Below are positions 37,703 to 56,880 of a stretch of 64,000 nt of DNA, piece by piece. The position numbers and the translations under genes were made by a program. Origin of the DNA: Cynocephalus volans (lineage: Eukaryota; Chordata; Mammalia; Dermoptera; Cynocephalidae); NCBI RefSeq assembly GCF_027409185.1, contig NC_084462.1, positions 154,863,490 through 154,927,489 of the forward strand, in the 5' to 3' direction. Under the pieces are notes generated by a model. The model did no database searches. It was not told the DNA's origin and worked only from the letters and a program-made list of their open reading frames with translations. Every line of letters starts with the position of its first letter. Position 1 is the stretch's first letter.

Positions 37703-39111
37703 CCGGGTTAGTCTGATCCATTAATTCCCTATTTTGTTTAAGAAAGGAATTAAGGCAATGCCTGATAACTACAAATATTCATGTTTATCTAGAACTCTGT
37801 GGGTAGGTTATGCCCCTTGCATTTCTGCTGATTTTATAAAGTGGACAGAATTGATTTTATTAATATATCCCGCTTTTTTTTTTTTTTTTTTTTTTTTTTG
37901 CAAATGAAGCAACTGAAATCCCCAGAACCTTTTCTGAAACTTGGCTGGCCCCCTCAGCATTCTCAGCTTCCTAGTCAGAGCAGTTGGACAGTTGTGAGAA
38001 CCAAGCCAAGGCAGCTGATACAACACCAGGCCCTCAAGCTCCCAGGGCTGGCACAGCCCAGCCAGGGTAGGAAGCCCTACTACGCACTTCTGTGCTTTTG
38101 GATAACTCTGAAGGTGTGGGTTCCTCACCAACACAGCCCATCACGCAAGGACCTGGCCATCCATAGCATCACTCCTGGTTTCGAGCAGAAGCCTTTGGGC
38201 CCTGGCCCAGGAGCAGATGGGGGGCATGTCTGAGGGGGGTCTTGAGATAAGAGGTGTGAGATCTCACTCCTCACTGCCACACCAGGAGCGGGGTGCTTGT
38301 TTTCTTGCTGAAGAACAGAGGGTCTTCATTGGGCTTTGCATAAGGACCTGTTTATTTACTAATGATGACGCAGACAATGGGGAGGAGGAGTCATTTAAAC
38401 CTGATGTAGAGGGTGTGGATTGGAGTGGTGAGGTCAGCAGGAAGGAGGTGACAAAAGTGCAGGATCGGCGGGGATATCCGGGTTGCCTGAGGAAAACAGG
38501 CCCTGGGCACAGGGTGGGGCTGACCAGATCTCGAAGCAGGACATGATTTTGTTCTACAAGGATCCCCAGGGCTGGCTTAGGGTGAGATACAGCCGGTAGA
38601 TCAGTATTTACTTGTTGACTGAATCAATGGGTGGTTTAATTCACCACCTATAGGTGGCACCCAAGCCATGGGCTGATTAATGTCTCTGGTTGGGAATGGG
38701 CTCAGGTCCCTCTCCTCCAGGATCTCCATGGGCTTCTCCCAAGTTCAGGAAGGTGGTGCTATGATGTTCCAGGTGAAGACAGAGATGAATGGGGTTACCA
38801 TTGGACCTGGAATCAAAGAAGAGGCAAGAGGAGAGGGTGGCTAGGTGATGAACCTGAGGTCATTCCTGGTTCTGGGGAAAAGGACATATTTGCCAAACAG
38901 AATCTGTTTCCTGCTCTAAATGATTATAGTTAGTACCAATAGTTATCAATTTAAATATCAGGCTCTTATTTCAAAATTTAAGTGCATTTTTAAAGTAGGT
39001 TAAATTTTAATTTACTAATATTGCCAATATAATTTTATTTTAACTAAGTTTTTTTTATTTTCATTGCTCATTCTCGAGAGAGAGAGAGAGAGAGAGAGAG
39101 TGTGTGTGTGT

Positions 39112-39159
<48 letters not shown>

Positions 39160-39300
39160 GGGCTTCATGCAAAAGTCTAGGGCTTTGTTTTTTCTGGGTC
39201 CCTTAGCATTAGGGCTGCCCTAATTTGCCAGTTTTTGCTGGCGGTAAAAGGCAGTGTATTTGAGGTGGGTGGTATTTCTTGGCTCCCATTAAACATGCAC
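37703..39300. other. Unassigned region upstream of the ATF3 copy
   Basis: No exon recognised. Contains a poly(T) run at 37874-37899 and a (GA)n(TG)n microsatellite at 39076-39158. ATF3's N-terminal coding exon was looked for and not found, so the left edge of the duplicated block probably lies here. Confidence 0.5.
39076..39158. repeat. Microsatellite (GA)n followed by (TG)n
   Basis: GA repeats to 39100, TG repeats to 39158 with one GAGTG interruption. Confidence 0.95.
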
Positions 39301-39700
39301 TGACAGAGTTTGGGTGTGTTGTCCCCACCAAAACTCATGTGGAAATCTGATGCCTGATATGGCAGTGTTGGAAATTGATTGAGTCATGGGGGTGGATCTT
39401 CATGAATGGATTAATGCTCACCCTAGGTGGGGGGAGTAATGAGTGAGGTCTCACTCTATTAGTTCCCACGAGAGCTGGTTTATAAGACCCTGGCACCTCC
39501 TCTCTTTCTCTCTTGCTTCCTCTCGCCATGTGATCTGCTTGTACCTGCCGGCTGCCTGCTGCTTTCTGCCATGAGTAGAAGCAGCCTGAGGCCTGTGCCA
39601 GATGCAGCTGTCCCAGAATCGTAAGCCAAATAAACCTTTTCCTTATAAATTACCCAGTCTCAGGTATTTCTGTTATAGCAACACAAAACGGACTAATACA
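39301..39700 (+). mobile_element. Solo MaLR LTR (MST/THE1-like), 5-bp target repeat
   Basis: TGACAGAGTTTGGGTGTG to GGACTAATACA, flanked by TGCAC at 39296-39300 and 39701-39705; sits 21 bp before the ATF3-like exon. Confidence 0.88.
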
Positions 39701-39721
39701 TGCACCTTTTGGATTTTATAG

Positions 39722-41612
39722 GTAGACCCAAAGGAAGATGAAAGGAAAAGGAGGAGAAGGGAAAGGAATAAAATTGTAACCACCAAGTGCTGGAACAAGA
39801 ATGAGGAGAAGACGGAGTGCCTGCAGAAAGTGAGTGCCTTTGACCTGCCCCTGCGTCCTGCTCGTGCCTGTCCCCATCAGCCTCACTAGCAGAAGGGGAG
39901 TTAAAAAGCCCCCTGCCTGGTCATGTTTTCCCAAGAAGAGCCTCTAGTTGGTAGCAGAAATGCCAGTTGCAGGATGAGGAGGTAGGAAAGCTGTTAGCAC
40001 AATGGACAAGACTCTGGATGTATGAAAAACAGGTGTGTAGGTTAAAAACCACAGGATCGTTTGGTGCTCAGGCTCCCAGCAGCCTCAGCCAGTTCATACA
40101 TATCTAGCAGCTTCCAGGCTGCAGGACACACCAGCCCAGTTAAAGAGGCTTCACTTGCCCTTTTTTCCAAGAAGAGGAAGCTACCAGCTCTCATTCCGCT
40201 CATTGTGAAAAGCCTTTAATTAATCTCTTCAAACAAATTATTTCCTAATCTGCAAGCCTTGGTTACACTTTCCTCACATTCCTGCCTGATTCTTAACTGC
40301 AGCCCCTTTCCCTGGCCAGTGTGTGTTCTGCTGGCTGCCTGTAGGAGACCCCGCTTGAGAAACACCAGGCGGAACAGCATTTGTGGGCAAGCGGGGCTGA
40401 CCACGTTGACAGCAGCCTTTCTAACAGCTGTGTCCATTCCCCCATGTGTAGACAGACCAGGGCGGAGTCTTGACCCGGGTTCCACAGATCCCCAAGGGTT
40501 CTGTCAATTGCTTCAGGGGGTCAGTGAAAATTAGGAGATTTTGTGTGTGGCCATGTGTATCAGTCCATTTCTGTTGCTTATAACAAAATACAGAGAACTG
40601 GGTGATTTATAAAGAAAATGAAATGTATTGCTTACACTTTTGGAGGCTGGGAAGTCCAAAGTCCAGGGAACACATCTGGTGAGGTGACTACAGCAATGCA
40701 GGGTGTCACGTGGTGAGAACGGAGGAACAGAGAGAGACTAACATTCTCATGTGCTCTGCTTCTAAAGCCTTCAGAACCATGCCCTGACCACCATTACTAA
40801 TCCATTCACTTCTGCAGGGTCCTACAATCTAATCACCCCTTCAAGGCCTCACCTTTCCATGACCATAATAGGATTTCCCACCCTCAACAGTTACAGTGGA
40901 AATTAAGTTTCTAATACATGAACCTTGGGGGACACAACTCGACCAATCCTCAGCATCATGTACATTTTTTCTGGGGACATGAACTTCTCAGTGAGATCAG
41001 TGACTCACAAAAGACTAAGCACTATGAGTCTGGACTTCTCAGCCCCCAAGGCCCTTTCAGGACCAGAGAGGACTGGCACAGAGGCTCTTGGGCTCATGCA
41101 AAGATCTCTGGACGGTTCTACTGCAGCATCAGTACTAGCAGAGTCACAGCCTACCTCCAAGGCATCTCTAGGGCTTCTCTGAAGAAGCCTCCAAGTTCAA
41201 AGGCTTCTCCAGGGTCTGCTTTCTCCTAAACCTAGTGCTGCTGTCCCATCCTTGTGGGGCACTCTTAACAGGGAGCCCACACATTCCCTGTGCAGATCTC
41301 TCCCAACTTGATGAGCCCCAAGGTGTCCCAAGTGCTCCCCTGCCATCCAGGCAGCGCCCCCAGACCACCCCCTCCCCATTGGCCCTTGGCTCCATTCTGA
41401 ATGCCTCTGTTGCTTGTCCCCAGGAGTCAGAGAAGCTGCAGAGTGTAAGTGCCGAACTGAAGGCCCAAATTGAGGAGCTCAAGAATGAGAAGCAGCTTTT
41501 GATACACATGCTGAACCTTCACCGGCCCACGTGTATCGTCTGGGCTCAGAACAGGCAGAGTCTAGAAGATGAGAGAAACCTCTTTATCCAGATAAAAGAA
41601 GGGACATTGTAG
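39722..41612 (+). pseudogene. ATF3: ATF3-derived unprocessed pseudogene (bZIP exons)
   Basis: Parent ATF3 is a stress-induced nuclear bZIP factor that binds ATF/CRE and AP-1 sites. Two exons remain with their intron: 39722-39829 (108 bp, the human exon length, acceptor ATAG, donor GTGAGT) and 41424-41612 (acceptor TGTCCCCAG). Together they cover the basic region and leucine zipper (KLQSVSAELKAQIEELKN) and the conserved LHRPTCIV segment. In the basic region AKCRNKK reads TKCWNKN, so an invariant DNA-contacting Arg is Trp. One Gln codon is missing in FIQ(Q)IKEG and the frame ends in TAG two codons early. The exon with the start codon and N-terminus is absent. A retained intron rules out a processed retrocopy; ATF3 fits better than JDP2 or BATF3 because of TECLQK and NLHRPTCIV. 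Confidence 0.88.
40556..40960 (-). mobile_element. MaLR LTR (MST/MLT1-like) in the ATF3-copy intron
   Basis: TGTATCAGTCCATTTCTG, ATAACAAAATACAGAGAACT, GGAGGCTGGGAAGTCC; right limit approximate. Confidence 0.65.
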
Positions 41613-43945
41613 AGGTAAGCCTGGTTTGAGGGCAACTGGGGAGTCCTTATTGAATCCTCCTTTTATACCCAAAACCCTGAAGCCACTGGAGAGCTGACTC
41701 CCTGTGCACCTCTAGAATCCCAGCAGGAGAGAACCATTGAGGCGAGAGGGCCCATGGTGACTCAGCTGGGCCTTTCCACTCTGCCCAGGGTGGACTTTGG
41801 CCTATGGCAAGCGTATCTTTTGCCTCAACTCCAGGATTCAGGCCTTAACATCCTGGCCATTCTCAGATGTTCCAGATGGCTCCTGGTTAGGGTCCTGCCC
41901 AGCTTTCATCTGGATTCTGCAAAAACCAGGATGCCCACCATTAGAATTCATGCAGAAGTGTGTATACCTTGGATGGATGGGTTGGGTCATCTATGTCCAC
42001 TGTGTCTGCCACTGTCTCTTGTAGGAGTTGTGGAGTGAGGACAGCATTTAGCCAAGTTGTGCAGTGGCCAGAGTTGTGCTTTCTAGCAAATATACTGTTG
42101 TGTGTGGGAATTACTGTGTGCAAGGCTTTTGTTTCAAAACTAGGTACTGTGCTCTTTTGATGTCTGTTTTGCACAGCACTGGTGTGACATTTACAAGATT
42201 TTCCTCAGATCTGGTTTCTGAGAGTTTGGGGGATTGTCACCATGTGCAGTGTCTCACAGAATGTTCAGGTGGCCAGAAAAACATGTCAGCCCCTGGAGAA
42301 CATAATCCTGCTGGTGTTAATGCAAAACCCATGGGCAGGACAGCATGTCCTCTGTTGCAAACTCAGTTGCAATGTCACAGGAAGAAAGCAGAAAGTAAAT
42401 CCAACTTCCAAAGGGCTAGAACTCCACACTTAGTGACTTAGGTCAGGAGTCATTTCTAGGCCGGAAGAGCCAAAGAATACTCCATTTTCCTTTCCTTGTG
42501 GTCGAAAACCACAGTCAGTGGAGACAAGTTTGAAGCCAGGTGATGCCTGGGCTTTAGCATTATTGGATGTCAATGGCATTATTTTTGTCATGTAGCTGTT
42601 TTAACAAATCTGGCTCAGAGCATTTGTTGCTGTGAGAAGTCACTCACACTGGCCACAAGGACTCTGGCTACTGTCTGTTAAATTCTGATGTTTCAGAATG
42701 TTAAATCCTATTGTCAGAGTGTTAAATCCTATCAATAGTATCATTACAATTTTCTGTAAGAGAAAATATCACTTATTTATCTGAGTGTTCCTGTCAATAT
42801 AATAAATATTGGAAAATTTATCTGAGTGTTGTGCTGGTTTCTGTTCTTTCAAATCTGTTGGTTGTTGAGATCCAGTCATTCTCCACCCCTCTGCTCTCCA
42901 TTACAGGAGGCGTTTAGCTTGAAATATTCCCCTGTGTTCTTTGGGGCATCACCGGATGGGATGGTTGACTTTCAATCTTATGCCTTAGTCTTTGGCCCCT
43001 GATGCTCGGTTTCTCACTGACAAACCCTGTAACACAACACAAGCACTAAGATAAATTTTTGATATAAAATCCGAATTGCTAAATACCTCAACTATCATCT
43101 TCTCTAAATGTGCAAATGCCTGAAACTTACACCTGTTGTTCAACCTGAGCCTTGGACACCTTACGTTCTGCCACAGAACTCCTTCCAAAGAATTGTTCAC
43201 GCGAATTACATCTGTTATAAGATCCAGATGTGTACCTCATAGTGGCAAATATGTATTTCAAATATTGGAAAGTAATGGGAAGGGGGATGGGGAGAAAGAG
43301 AATAATTTTTGACAGGATGGGTGTGATAATTCAAAGAAAGGTATTCCACTGAATCTTCTGGACTCTCCAGCGCAGGTGATTCCTTAGGCCTGGAAAAGAA
43401 CTAGGCTCCCTTCTCTTTGCCTGTGCACATATGTATATAACACTCACAGGCTAGAAATAAAAATTTGGCATCTCTGCTACCAACGCCTTTGTTCAGAGAA
43501 GCACTGGCTTCATTAAATGTTAGATTCAGCCACACGATAGTGTGCCTGCTTCCTTGAACTAGCACTTGTGACACAGGTGTTTTAATTTTGCTGCTTTAAT
43601 TGCACATCAGGAGTTGTTCCTAATCTGTAAAGAGTCATCAGGAGTTAGTACCATTCACCACAGTAGGAGATAATCTACTCCTTTTGTTGGTGGAGGGAGA
43701 AACATACTTAGCATTTACCCTGTGGTTATGGTTAGAGGTACCACTCACCAGCCTTTGGGAAACTCAAGACAGTGCCATGGACAACAATGGATTAGAGAGG
43801 AACGAAAGGGGGTGCCTGTGGCAAGAGAAATCGATCTGAGGAACGCACTGTGCATGGCTAGTATAACTAAGTTTTTTCAACAAACGCTTAAAAAATAGTT
43901 TTGTTTTCTGTAGCCAAGTTTATGTTTTGATACTTTAATAAAGAA
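41613..43945 (+). other. ATF3-copy 3' UTR and flank
   Basis: Follows the ATF3-like stop and resembles a long 3' UTR; AATAAA at 42801-42806 (after TGTCAATAT) is the likely original end, another at 43937-43942. No further exon seen. Confidence 0.55.
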
Positions 43946-44854
43946 AAGTATGAATACATATGTACTCTCAAGTCATTTAGTTTATCTTGTTTCACATTCC
44001 AAGCAGAGGGAACGTTGGGGGGTCTGAGAGAATAAATTTACATAGGGCCCCTACCAGAATCAAACACCTGGTTTGACAATGTCTTTGCATGGAGCTGCCT
44101 CCTGCTGGGGACGGTGACATCACAATGGCAGGGCATGGAGAGCTACTCCTCCCCTCTCCTGCCTTCCTCCTGTCCCCTGGCCTTTCCCTGAGATCTGGTC
44201 GAATACTGGTTTCAGAGTAAAGAGCTTTAAAGCTTTCTGGCCCAGGACAAGGTATTCTGGAATTGAACCGTTTCTCTTCCTGTCAAAAGCTGAAATGCTG
44301 ACCATTTTCCATCTTTATCCTAATTTCCTCCAATGGGTTTTGAATAAACCCTTGACACCCAAAGCCACACCCAGCTTTCATCTCTCTCCCCAGGCCCATG
44401 CCCTCTGGTTGGGATCCAGTACTGTTTCTCTGCAGAGAGAGCGGCATCTTCAGTCAGGGTCTGCCTGAAAGGAGGCCACGGCTGGGTGTTGAGCATCTGT
44501 CTTTTCTCACAGTGGCTCGACCCCAGAAGCTTTTCCAGGTCTCCTCAGAAATTGCTCTCAGGAAGGAATTCACACAAGTTCGAAGGACCATTGAGGACTG
44601 ATGCTAATAATAACTAACACTTATTGAGTAGGGCAACATGCTAAACACTTTTACATGCATGAGCCCATTTTATCCTTACGACAGCTGTTATCCTCATTGT
44701 ACAGATGAAGTGGAGAGTTCAGTAACTTGTCCTGTCACACAGTTGATCTTTCTAAAGCTGAAGCCTATGTTTTTAAACACAGTGGTTTCGAACAACAGTG
44801 TATATATACTTCTTTCTGTGTGTGTGTGTATATGTGTCTGAGGTAAAAAATATA

Positions 44855-45175
44855 TATATAACATAATTTACCATTGTAACCATTTGAAAGTGTACCCATT
44901 CAGTGACATTAAGTACATTCACAAGGCTGTGTAATCACCACTATGTAGGACTTTTTCATGACCCCAAAAGGAAATCCTGTACCCATTAAGCAGTCACTTC
45001 TCATTCACTCCTCCCTCCAGCCCCAGGAAACACTAATCTGCTTTCTGTCTCTATGGATTTGCCTATTCCAGATATTTCATATAAATGGAATCGTGATACA
45101 TGATCTTTTGTGTCTGGCTTTCATTTAGCATAACATCTTCCAGCTTCAGCCATGTGTGGTCATCCATCCATCACT
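44855..45175 (-). mobile_element. Old L1 3' fragment
   Basis: TTACCATTGTAACCATTTGA, AATCACCACTATGTAGGAC, ATATTTCATATAAATGG: same segment as 17029 and 130-420. Confidence 0.65.
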
Positions 45176-45695
45176 GGTGGTGCATATTTTAACAGAGATC
45201 TAGCCTTTATCCTCAAGGGGTGAATCTCTAAGGGGATTTCAGGCATAATATCCAACTGGGAGAAAAGAGAGTTGGGAGTGGGGGGTCCTTCTCAGAACTT
45301 TCAAGTACCTTGTTCTGTGGCTAGCTCCATGGGAATGGTGACAAGGTGGGAGGCACAGTGGCACATGCTCCCCATAGGTGCAAATGACTTCTCAACCACC
45401 TATGTGTGGTGCCGAGGTCAGTACAGGAAGGTGTTTGATCAGCTCCTGGAATTTAAGCCTACACCTCCAGTCCTGCCCTCCTCCCCCTCCATCCCCAACC
45501 CACACCCAGCATTTCACTGGGCAGGGGGCAGGGAGCAAAAACTGGAGACCTTAAGGGGATGGCTGGGCTCCCACACACAGGGTGTTTGTAAAAGCCTGAT
45601 GCAGGAGAGGAACCGAGGTGGACCCTGGATAGTTTAATCCACAGCTCAGTCCTGCCACTGTCTGAAGTGGTTGTCCTGGGTTCTCTAAAGTGTGT

Positions 45696-45827
<132 letters not shown>

Positions 45828-46439
45828 GGATTAATTATGCAACTTCCCATAATGCACTAAATTGGTCTTCTTGAAGGCAGTTAAATCAGTTCAGCTTGAA
45901 AACATGGGCTGGCCCAAGCTTTCTTTACTGGAGTGGCTCAGAACAAAAACGTTAGAATCTGCTAGCCCTGTGTCCACATAATGCCTCCACTACCTGTGAG
46001 TTCTGTGAGTGTAGGTGAGTAACACACATCAATTTCTTTTCCTGTAAAGTGGGCACAGTAGCAATAATATTAAACTCAAGGAGCTCTTACGACAGTATGT
46101 GAAGAGTATAGTGCAGCGCCTAGGAGAAGCAATCTTTAATGTTATTATTAAAGGTTAAGGTTCCATGAAAGATCATCATCCTCAACATCTATTGAGGTTT
46201 AATGGAAGGAAGAGCTAAGTATCAGGACTGCAATTCTAGGTTATTTGATAAAATTAAACCATGATCTCAAATGGCTCAAATTTTCCCATCATCTTGGATT
46301 CCTGTAGACTGTCTAGTGCTGAACCTTTTAAATTTGGTGTAAGGAAAGCATCCACAAAAACTTTTCCCATGTGAAAAAAATTTTATCTTGGCACCCACCT
46401 GAGTGGACAGGGTGGGGTTGTCCCTTGTGAGGGTGCTAG

Positions 46440-46560
46440 GGTGTTTAGGGGGAGGATGGCGGCCCCGCCCAGAGGGGACAGAGGGAAGGATGAGAACAAA
46501 GGGGTATGTGACACTGACAAGGTCACAAAGGGCAGCAGAGTATAAATAGGGCTGCGCAGG
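46440..46560 (+). promoter_or_regulatory. Promoter remnant of the GARIN-like pseudogene
   Basis: GC-rich patch (GGCGGCCCCGCCC near 46459) followed by TATAAATA at 46541-46548, 490 bp before the start codon of the pseudogene. Whether it is still active cannot be told. Confidence 0.5.
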
Positions 46561-46787
46561 GTTGTAGGCTCAGAGTGTGTTCACTTCTCTGGCTAGGAGG
46601 AAAGTTTGGACACTGTCACACAGATAAAAAATTAGAGGTTCAGGGCAGGGGGTTAGACCCAGATGAAGCTTTCTCTGGAGCTCACTCTGCCTCTGCACAT
46701 CTTTGAAGAGATTCAGTCTGCGATCCAGGCAGCGTACAGAATCCCTACAGCCACCATCTCCAACCAGGTGTCTGGAAGGGAGCCTCA

Positions 46788-46941
46788 AGGCAAGACCTGC
46801 TGTACAGCCACCTGGTTTACGACATATAGCCAACCACCTGGTATAGGACGTGTAACCTGCCACAGGTGGCTGGCTGTACGTCCTATACCAGGTGGTTGGC
46901 TATATGTCGTATACCAGGTGGCTGTACAGCAGATCTTGCCT
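46788..46941. repeat. Near-perfect palindrome, 64-bp arms
   Basis: Arm 46788-46851 is the reverse complement of 46878-46941 with two mismatches (T/A at the GTWTACC site and A/G near the outer end), around a 26-bp spacer. Each arm contains two copies of a ~26-bp unit ending in TATACCAGGTGG on the right strand, so it is also an inverted array of a short tandem repeat. Confidence 0.93.
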
Positions 46942-47040
46942 ACACAATGTGTATACAATGCTGCTCCTCATCTGCCACCAAGGCCGAGGTAGACCCAGGG
47001 ACCCTCCTCGCCAGTGCTGCAGCTGTGATCAAAGACAGCC

Positions 47041-47890
<850 letters not shown>

Positions 47891-47965
47891 AGGCAACAAG
47901 AGAGCGGCCCAGGGATGCTTGGTCCTGCAACATCTGAAAGCATAGACTAACCTTTAATGCCCATT

Positions 47966-48012
47966 AAATAGGCTCAGGGAGCCTATTTTGTCTTTATTTC
48001 AGTTTAAATAAA
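47966..48012 (+). promoter_or_regulatory. Hairpin and poly(A) signal of the GARIN copy
   Basis: A perfect 10-bp stem (AAATAGGCTC / GAGCCTATTT, 3-nt loop) at 47966-47988, then AATAAA at 48007-48012. Confidence 0.6.
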
Positions 48013-48404
48013 GAACTATTAAATCTGAGAATGGCTTGCTATGTTCTGTCTGAATTTCCATGGCCCACAGCCCGGTAGTGACCTCACAGTGGATTCTGTG
48101 ATGGTTGTGCTGCAGCCTGAGGCCCCGGCATCCAGACCAGGGGGTTGCTCAGCAGAGCCAATATGAGTGCTCCAATCTCACCTCAACCCCCTGCCTAGCT
48201 TTGGCTCCCCAGGGCTATGGCTGAAAGTCCCAGACTGGGCTGGGAAGCTCTACCTCTACCATCTCCCTATCCTTTTTATAACCTTTTCTTCCCCCTGCAG
48301 GTCCGTAGACAAGTGGACTTTCATCCCCCAGACTAGGGGAGGGGAAAGGGGAGCAGCAGCTTTCGCTGCCAATCAGAACAGGGAGGGCCATTGTCTAGAC
48401 TTAG

Positions 48405-48665
48405 CAATTCCACCTAGGTTTGTACCCCGGAGAAGCACACACACGTGTCCAAGGACACAGCTATGAGGATGTTTATAGCAAAATAATTTAATAGCAGAAC
48501 ACTGGAAACAGCCCAAATTTCCATCAACAGATGAACTGATAATACAGTGGAATATGAATGGAGGGGATATCAGTAGTGAAAAATGAACGGCAGCTTCATT
48601 AGCATAAATTTTGCTCATAATAGTTTTTTTAAAACAGCAAGTCACAGAATAGGATATAATTCCAC
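48405..48665 (+). mobile_element. L1 fragment
   Basis: TTAGCAATTCCACCTAGG, TTTATAGCAAAATAATTTAA and CAAATTTCCATCAACAGATG are plus-strand L1 text. Confidence 0.65.
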
Positions 48666-48669
48666 TTAT

Positions 48670-53471
<4,802 letters not shown>

Positions 53472-54119
53472 TAGCTCCATGAGAACAGCATCATCCACAG
53501 AGACTTAAAGGTGCCAAGGCGGGCGTCCGCGGTGGGAAACAGATAATGACCCTTTAGGAAGCTGCATGGCCAAGGGGAGCCCAAGTTCTGTAAAGTAAGA
53601 GGGTTGGACTAGTTGACTCCCAAGCCACTTTTGCCCTTATATTTGTTAAATAAGCCATGGATGGCTGAACAGTCATTGCAAATTTGCACCTCACTCTTTT
53701 CCTAAACTTTTCACTATGCCTCACCCTAGTAGAATACCAAAATATTCCAATTTCTTGAACCCAGCCACAATCAAAATCAAATGCAATAGATACTTATTGA
53801 GAGTCTCCATTGCACAGCATTGCACCAGGCTTTGAAGAGATCAGAGGTGACAAATTAAGGGTTGGTTCCCTAAAAACAAAAACAGTCCTGGGGTAGTTGG
53901 GGGTGAGGGTAGGGAGGTTGGTACATTAATTGCTGTAAGGCTGAGAAAAGTCAGGGCCATAAGCAAGATACAGAGTGGGATGTAGGGTTGAGGGTGCAGG
54001 TAGGAGGAAGGAGGGAAAACAGCGGAAGATGAGCTGTGCCTTAAACTCAGGAGCCCAGGGCTCAGCTTTCTAAGAAATTGTATATCAAGGGGAAGGAAAG
54101 GAATATGCATTTCAGGTGA

Positions 54120-54284
<165 letters not shown>

Positions 54285-55079
54285 TGAGTCTGGGAGCAGA
54301 AGGCAGGTTGACCAGCTGACTACATTCAACCACATGGATATTATTCACAGAGGAGGTGATTGTGAAGAGATGGGGTTCAACTTGGTGGACTATCCGTGTA
54401 GAGCATTCACTGATGAGGTTTAGGGCCAGCCAATCCATCTATCTGTGGAAATACCCCCTACAGCTCCCAAATTCTTCATCTTTAAAGACAGCCTTCCTCC
54501 GAGTTCTGCCCATAGCCTTCCTGTATGTTGGCTCTCAGTCCTGCAGACAGACCTCCAGGTTTTATCTTTTTAGGTAGACCAGAGGCAGTAAGATCTGTGA
54601 TCAGTAGAGAGCTGAGGGGTTGAAAACTAGCCCCCTCCGCTTTCTCCCACACTGGAGGAGACCTCAGCTCCCCCTCCCCCAATTGCTGGGAGCCCAGAAG
54701 CACAGGATGTTGAGTTTGGGCCTGAGGAACCCAAATATAGGCCCCTCAATGTACACCCAAGGAAGCACTCTGGGATGCTGGCAGAGGTGGGGCCTCCTGC
54801 CTGAACAGCCCTGTAGGGCCCCCAAAAAGGTGAGAGCAGGTAGGGTACCTGGTGAGAATACTCCTGGGACCCATGAGGGAGAAAGTGGGAACTCAAACAC
54901 CCACTCCGTCCCTTTCCTCCTGGCCAGTCATCAGCTGTGTGGGGTTGGGGAGTGGGAAGCAGAGCCCGACTCAGGAAGGGCGGTCACTCACCAGCAGGTG
55001 TTGAGTCCCACTAGGTACAAAGCCCTGGTATCTGTGATAAATATGGAGGGCAGTTCCCTAGCGCCCCAGGGCTCCTAAT

Positions 55080-55520
55080 CAGAGAAAGACGTGGCTCATG
55101 CCCTCATGGAACTTCAGTATGAAGCTGCCCAGAGTCTGATGGGCGAGTTACTGCCTGTCCTCTGGGAGCTCCTAACCTAACGGGGGAGGCTCAGCCTCTG
55201 CCCTCTGGGAGCTCTCATGCTAGTGGGAAGGAGACAGCTTCTACTCTGAAGATCTCCCCGTCTGAAGGGAGAGACACAGCCCTTGCCCTAGGGATCCTGT
55301 ATCTGAGAAAGAGACCCAGGCCCTGCCTTCAGAGAGAACTCCGTCAAGTGGGGAGATGTGGCCCTGGAGATCCCTAGTATGATGGGGGAGTCATAGACTC
55401 TGTCATGGGGAACTCCTAGCCTGAAAGAGAAGTCACAGTCTCACTTTGCAGGATGGTTTCGTCTTCCCAGGGGAGACACACCCCCTGCCCTTGGGGAGTT
55501 TTCAGTCTCATAGAAAACAC
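55080..55520. repeat. Degenerate minisatellite in a CAMK1G-copy intron
   Basis: About eight diverged units of roughly 55 bp, each with a CTGCCCTCTGGGAGCTC-like core, a CTAACCT/CTGAAGGG segment and GGAGACACAG-like end. Confidence 0.7.
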
Positions 55521-55615
55521 CACCATCCCATGATCTTGCCCAGTCCTCTTCTCTAAGCCTTTTCCTGACCTTCAGCCCCCACCCCATAGCCCTCTCCTCT
55601 TGCCCCCAGCCCTAA

Positions 55616-55714
<99 letters not shown>

Positions 55715-56427
55715 TGAGTAGAGGCTGGCATTGGCTTGGTTCCTGAGAAATCTCAGAGCCTGGTTATCCTTTCTTCTCCTCTGTCCATTTCAGCTCCTCC
55801 TCCAAAGCACGTGCATATGTACGTGTGCACATATACACACACACACATGCACACACACTTATGCACATAGCTCCAAAGGTTCCCCTGTCCTGACCTCCAC
55901 CAAGTTATAAAAACAGAGCTCAGCCACCTGGCGCTCCTGCTCCTGCACTCCCCCCCTGTTTACTGCTTGTGAGTGTGGTGGGTCCCTCTCTGTGGAGCAA
56001 GCAGAGAAAAAGAGAGAGGCAGAGCTGGGCTGGGAAGCCAGATGAACCCAATGTTCCTGCATCCCAGTTTTCTCTCCTGGTGACTCAGCCCAAGGCAAAA
56101 CAATGGCCTGGGTGAGTCTGGTTGGGCAGTTCCTTTTCGCTCCTCGGCCCACATCCTCAGCCTCTCCCTTTCCTAACCCACTCGTTGCCTCTTCCTCAGC
56201 ATTCCTCCTCCCCTGCAGCAAACACTGCTCTCAGATGCTTACCCTAACTTAGTGTGAGTTATGTTCTCTACTTCTTCCACTTATATTAAATAATTACTCT
56301 CATTGATTTGTTTACGCAACAAATATTCACTCACTGTCTACTCTGCATCAATCCCTGGGCTAGGTGCTGAAGAACAGAGTAGTGCACAAAACAACCTAAA
56401 TAAATCTCTCATAGGACTTACACCTAA

Positions 56428-56880
<453 letters not shown>

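Noticed and set aside
39722-41612. JDP2 or BATF3 as source of the bZIP exons
   Set aside because: TECLQK, SAELKAQIEELKNEK and the end DERNLFIQ-IKEGTL are specific to ATF3.
46663-46992. 109-codon frame upstream of the GARIN copy
   Set aside because: Spans the palindrome; similar residues recur because of the inverted repeat, and it ends before the family N-terminus.
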